The position numbers and the translations under genes are program-made. From Leucothrix mucor DSM 2157 (lineage in GTDB: Bacteria > Pseudomonadota > Gammaproteobacteria > Thiotrichales > Thiotrichaceae), in contig NZ_ATTE01000001.1 of NCBI RefSeq assembly GCF_000419525.1, positions 1,302,001-1,366,000 of the forward strand: 64,000 nt of DNA. The letters run 5' to 3'. How positions within the stretch are numbered: the first letter of the stretch is position 1; every line of letters starts with the position of its first letter. Under the pieces are notes generated by a model, which saw nothing but the letters and a program-made list of their open reading frames with translations, had not been told where the DNA came from and did not search any database. Shown here piece after piece: positions 63,473-64,000 of this stretch.

Positions 63473-64000
63473 TTATTGATCGTCGCAACGACTTTGCTCC
63501 AACTGCATTCTCGCCAGACAGTCTTGCAAGCTTTGCCCGGGCTCATCGTTAAAGACACGTGCTAACACCTTAATACTTTGAATACGGTCCAAGCGAAAAG
63601 TACGAAACGTTTGGCGCAGTTCACACCATGCGCTGAGCGTCCATACATTACCCCAGAAAAATAGGCCTAGCGGCTTCACTTCGCGCTGGCTAAGTTCTCC
63701 ATCGGCACGTTGATAACTCAGCTCAATATAATGATGGTCGTGAATGGCTTTACGGCAAATATCGAGGGTACTTTCCAAGTCTTCACGCTGGCCAAAGCGG
63801 GGCGCATAGAGCTTGCTGTCATCCAGCACATGTCGCAGCTCTTCGGGGATGACGGCATAGACTTTATCCATCACCGACTGCGCGCTAATGCTTAACTCCG
63901 CACCGCCCCAGGATTGCAGCATGCGAGAACCCAAAACCAAGGCTTCGATCTCGTCAGCATCAAACATCAATGGGGGAATATCCAGCGAATAACGCAAGTG
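63473..64000 (-). CDS. WYL-domain transcriptional regulator (5' end outside window)
   Basis: The C-terminal 175 residues of a YafY-like regulator; the frame is open to base 64000, so the DNA-binding domain lies outside. The family hinge PPLMFDADEIEALVLGSRML is followed by the WYL domain (about the last 100 residues), where the eponymous triplet reads WTL in FWGNVWTLSAW and the Arg-rich groove is RTFRLDRIQSI. WYL domains bind single-stranded nucleic acid or nucleotides. Being upstream of the RNA-repair pair on the same strand makes it a likely regulator that senses nucleic-acid damage. Confidence 0.85.
   Translation of the reverse strand, partial: HLRYSLDIPPLMFDADEIEALVLGSRMLQSWGGAELSISAQSVMDKVYAVIPEELRHVLDDSKLYAPRFGQREDLESTLDICRKAIHDHHYIELSYQRADGELSQREVKPLGLFFWGNVWTLSAWCELRQTFRTFRLDRIQSIKVLARVFNDEPGQSLQDCLARMQLEQSRCDDQ

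Overview
The window looks like a chromosomal segment of a free-living, probably aquatic, gammaproteobacterium of moderate GC. The basis is gene content (RND and MacAB-type efflux, LysR regulators, YqiJ/YqiK pair, OmpW-type barrel, HigBA, hydantoinase-type catabolism, several Tat-type leaders) and protein style; I cannot name the genus. No rRNA, tRNA, CRISPR array or intact insertion sequence was seen.

1-6.8 kb: the 3'-truncated end of a yqiK-like flotillin gene with its yqiJ-like partner, a LysR gene divergent from a Tat-exported SnoaL-like protein, an outer-membrane barrel, two AT-rich orphan genes, a maleylacetoacetate-isomerase-type GST and a wrecked yjbQ gene. 6.9-13 kb: an oxidoreductase, a LysR gene divergent from a small monooxygenase, a VOC protein overlapping a 2OG-Fe(II) oxygenase, and a fused oxidoreductase-SelD. 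13.2-18.2 kb: a tripartite MacAB/TolC-like efflux operon closed by a strong terminator.

18.2-27.2 kb: a GntR regulator divergent from M20 peptidase - substrate-binding protein - two permeases - fused double ATPase - second M20 protein. This is a peptide or amidated-compound uptake and hydrolysis operon. The two M20 proteins have lost different metal ligands, and a 17-bp palindrome sits in the divergent promoter region. 27.2-36.6 kb: a PIN-like gene with one early nonsense codon, a giant secreted propeller/di-haem cytochrome/Ig-repeat protein, an orphan molybdenum hydroxylase large subunit and a nitroreductase. 36.6-45 kb: an AcrAB-type efflux pair, a HigBA module with a legible promoter and two operators, an aldo-keto reductase with a membrane protein, and a DUF4143 ATPase.

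45-58.5 kb: a catabolic locus of HyuA, HyuB, an FAD amine-oxidase-type enzyme and a uronate-dehydrogenase-like protein, then a LysR gene. About 3.7 kb of accessory DNA (52.1-55.8 kb) separates it from functionally related genes (DUF917, NCS1 permease, divergent LysR with a perfect 12-bp inverted repeat). The accessory DNA holds a degraded toxin-antitoxin pair, tiny ORFs, a dif-like site and a YhcG nuclease. 59.5-61.1 kb: a FrnE-type DsbA protein and an exported DODA-type dioxygenase. 61.2-64 kb: an RNA-repair operon (HD-polynucleotide kinase plus RNA ligase) downstream of a WYL-domain regulator that runs off the window.

The observations I rate highest are the RNA-repair/WYL locus, the M20 pair with complementary site losses around one transporter, the propeller-cytochrome protein, and the accessory island with a dif-like site.
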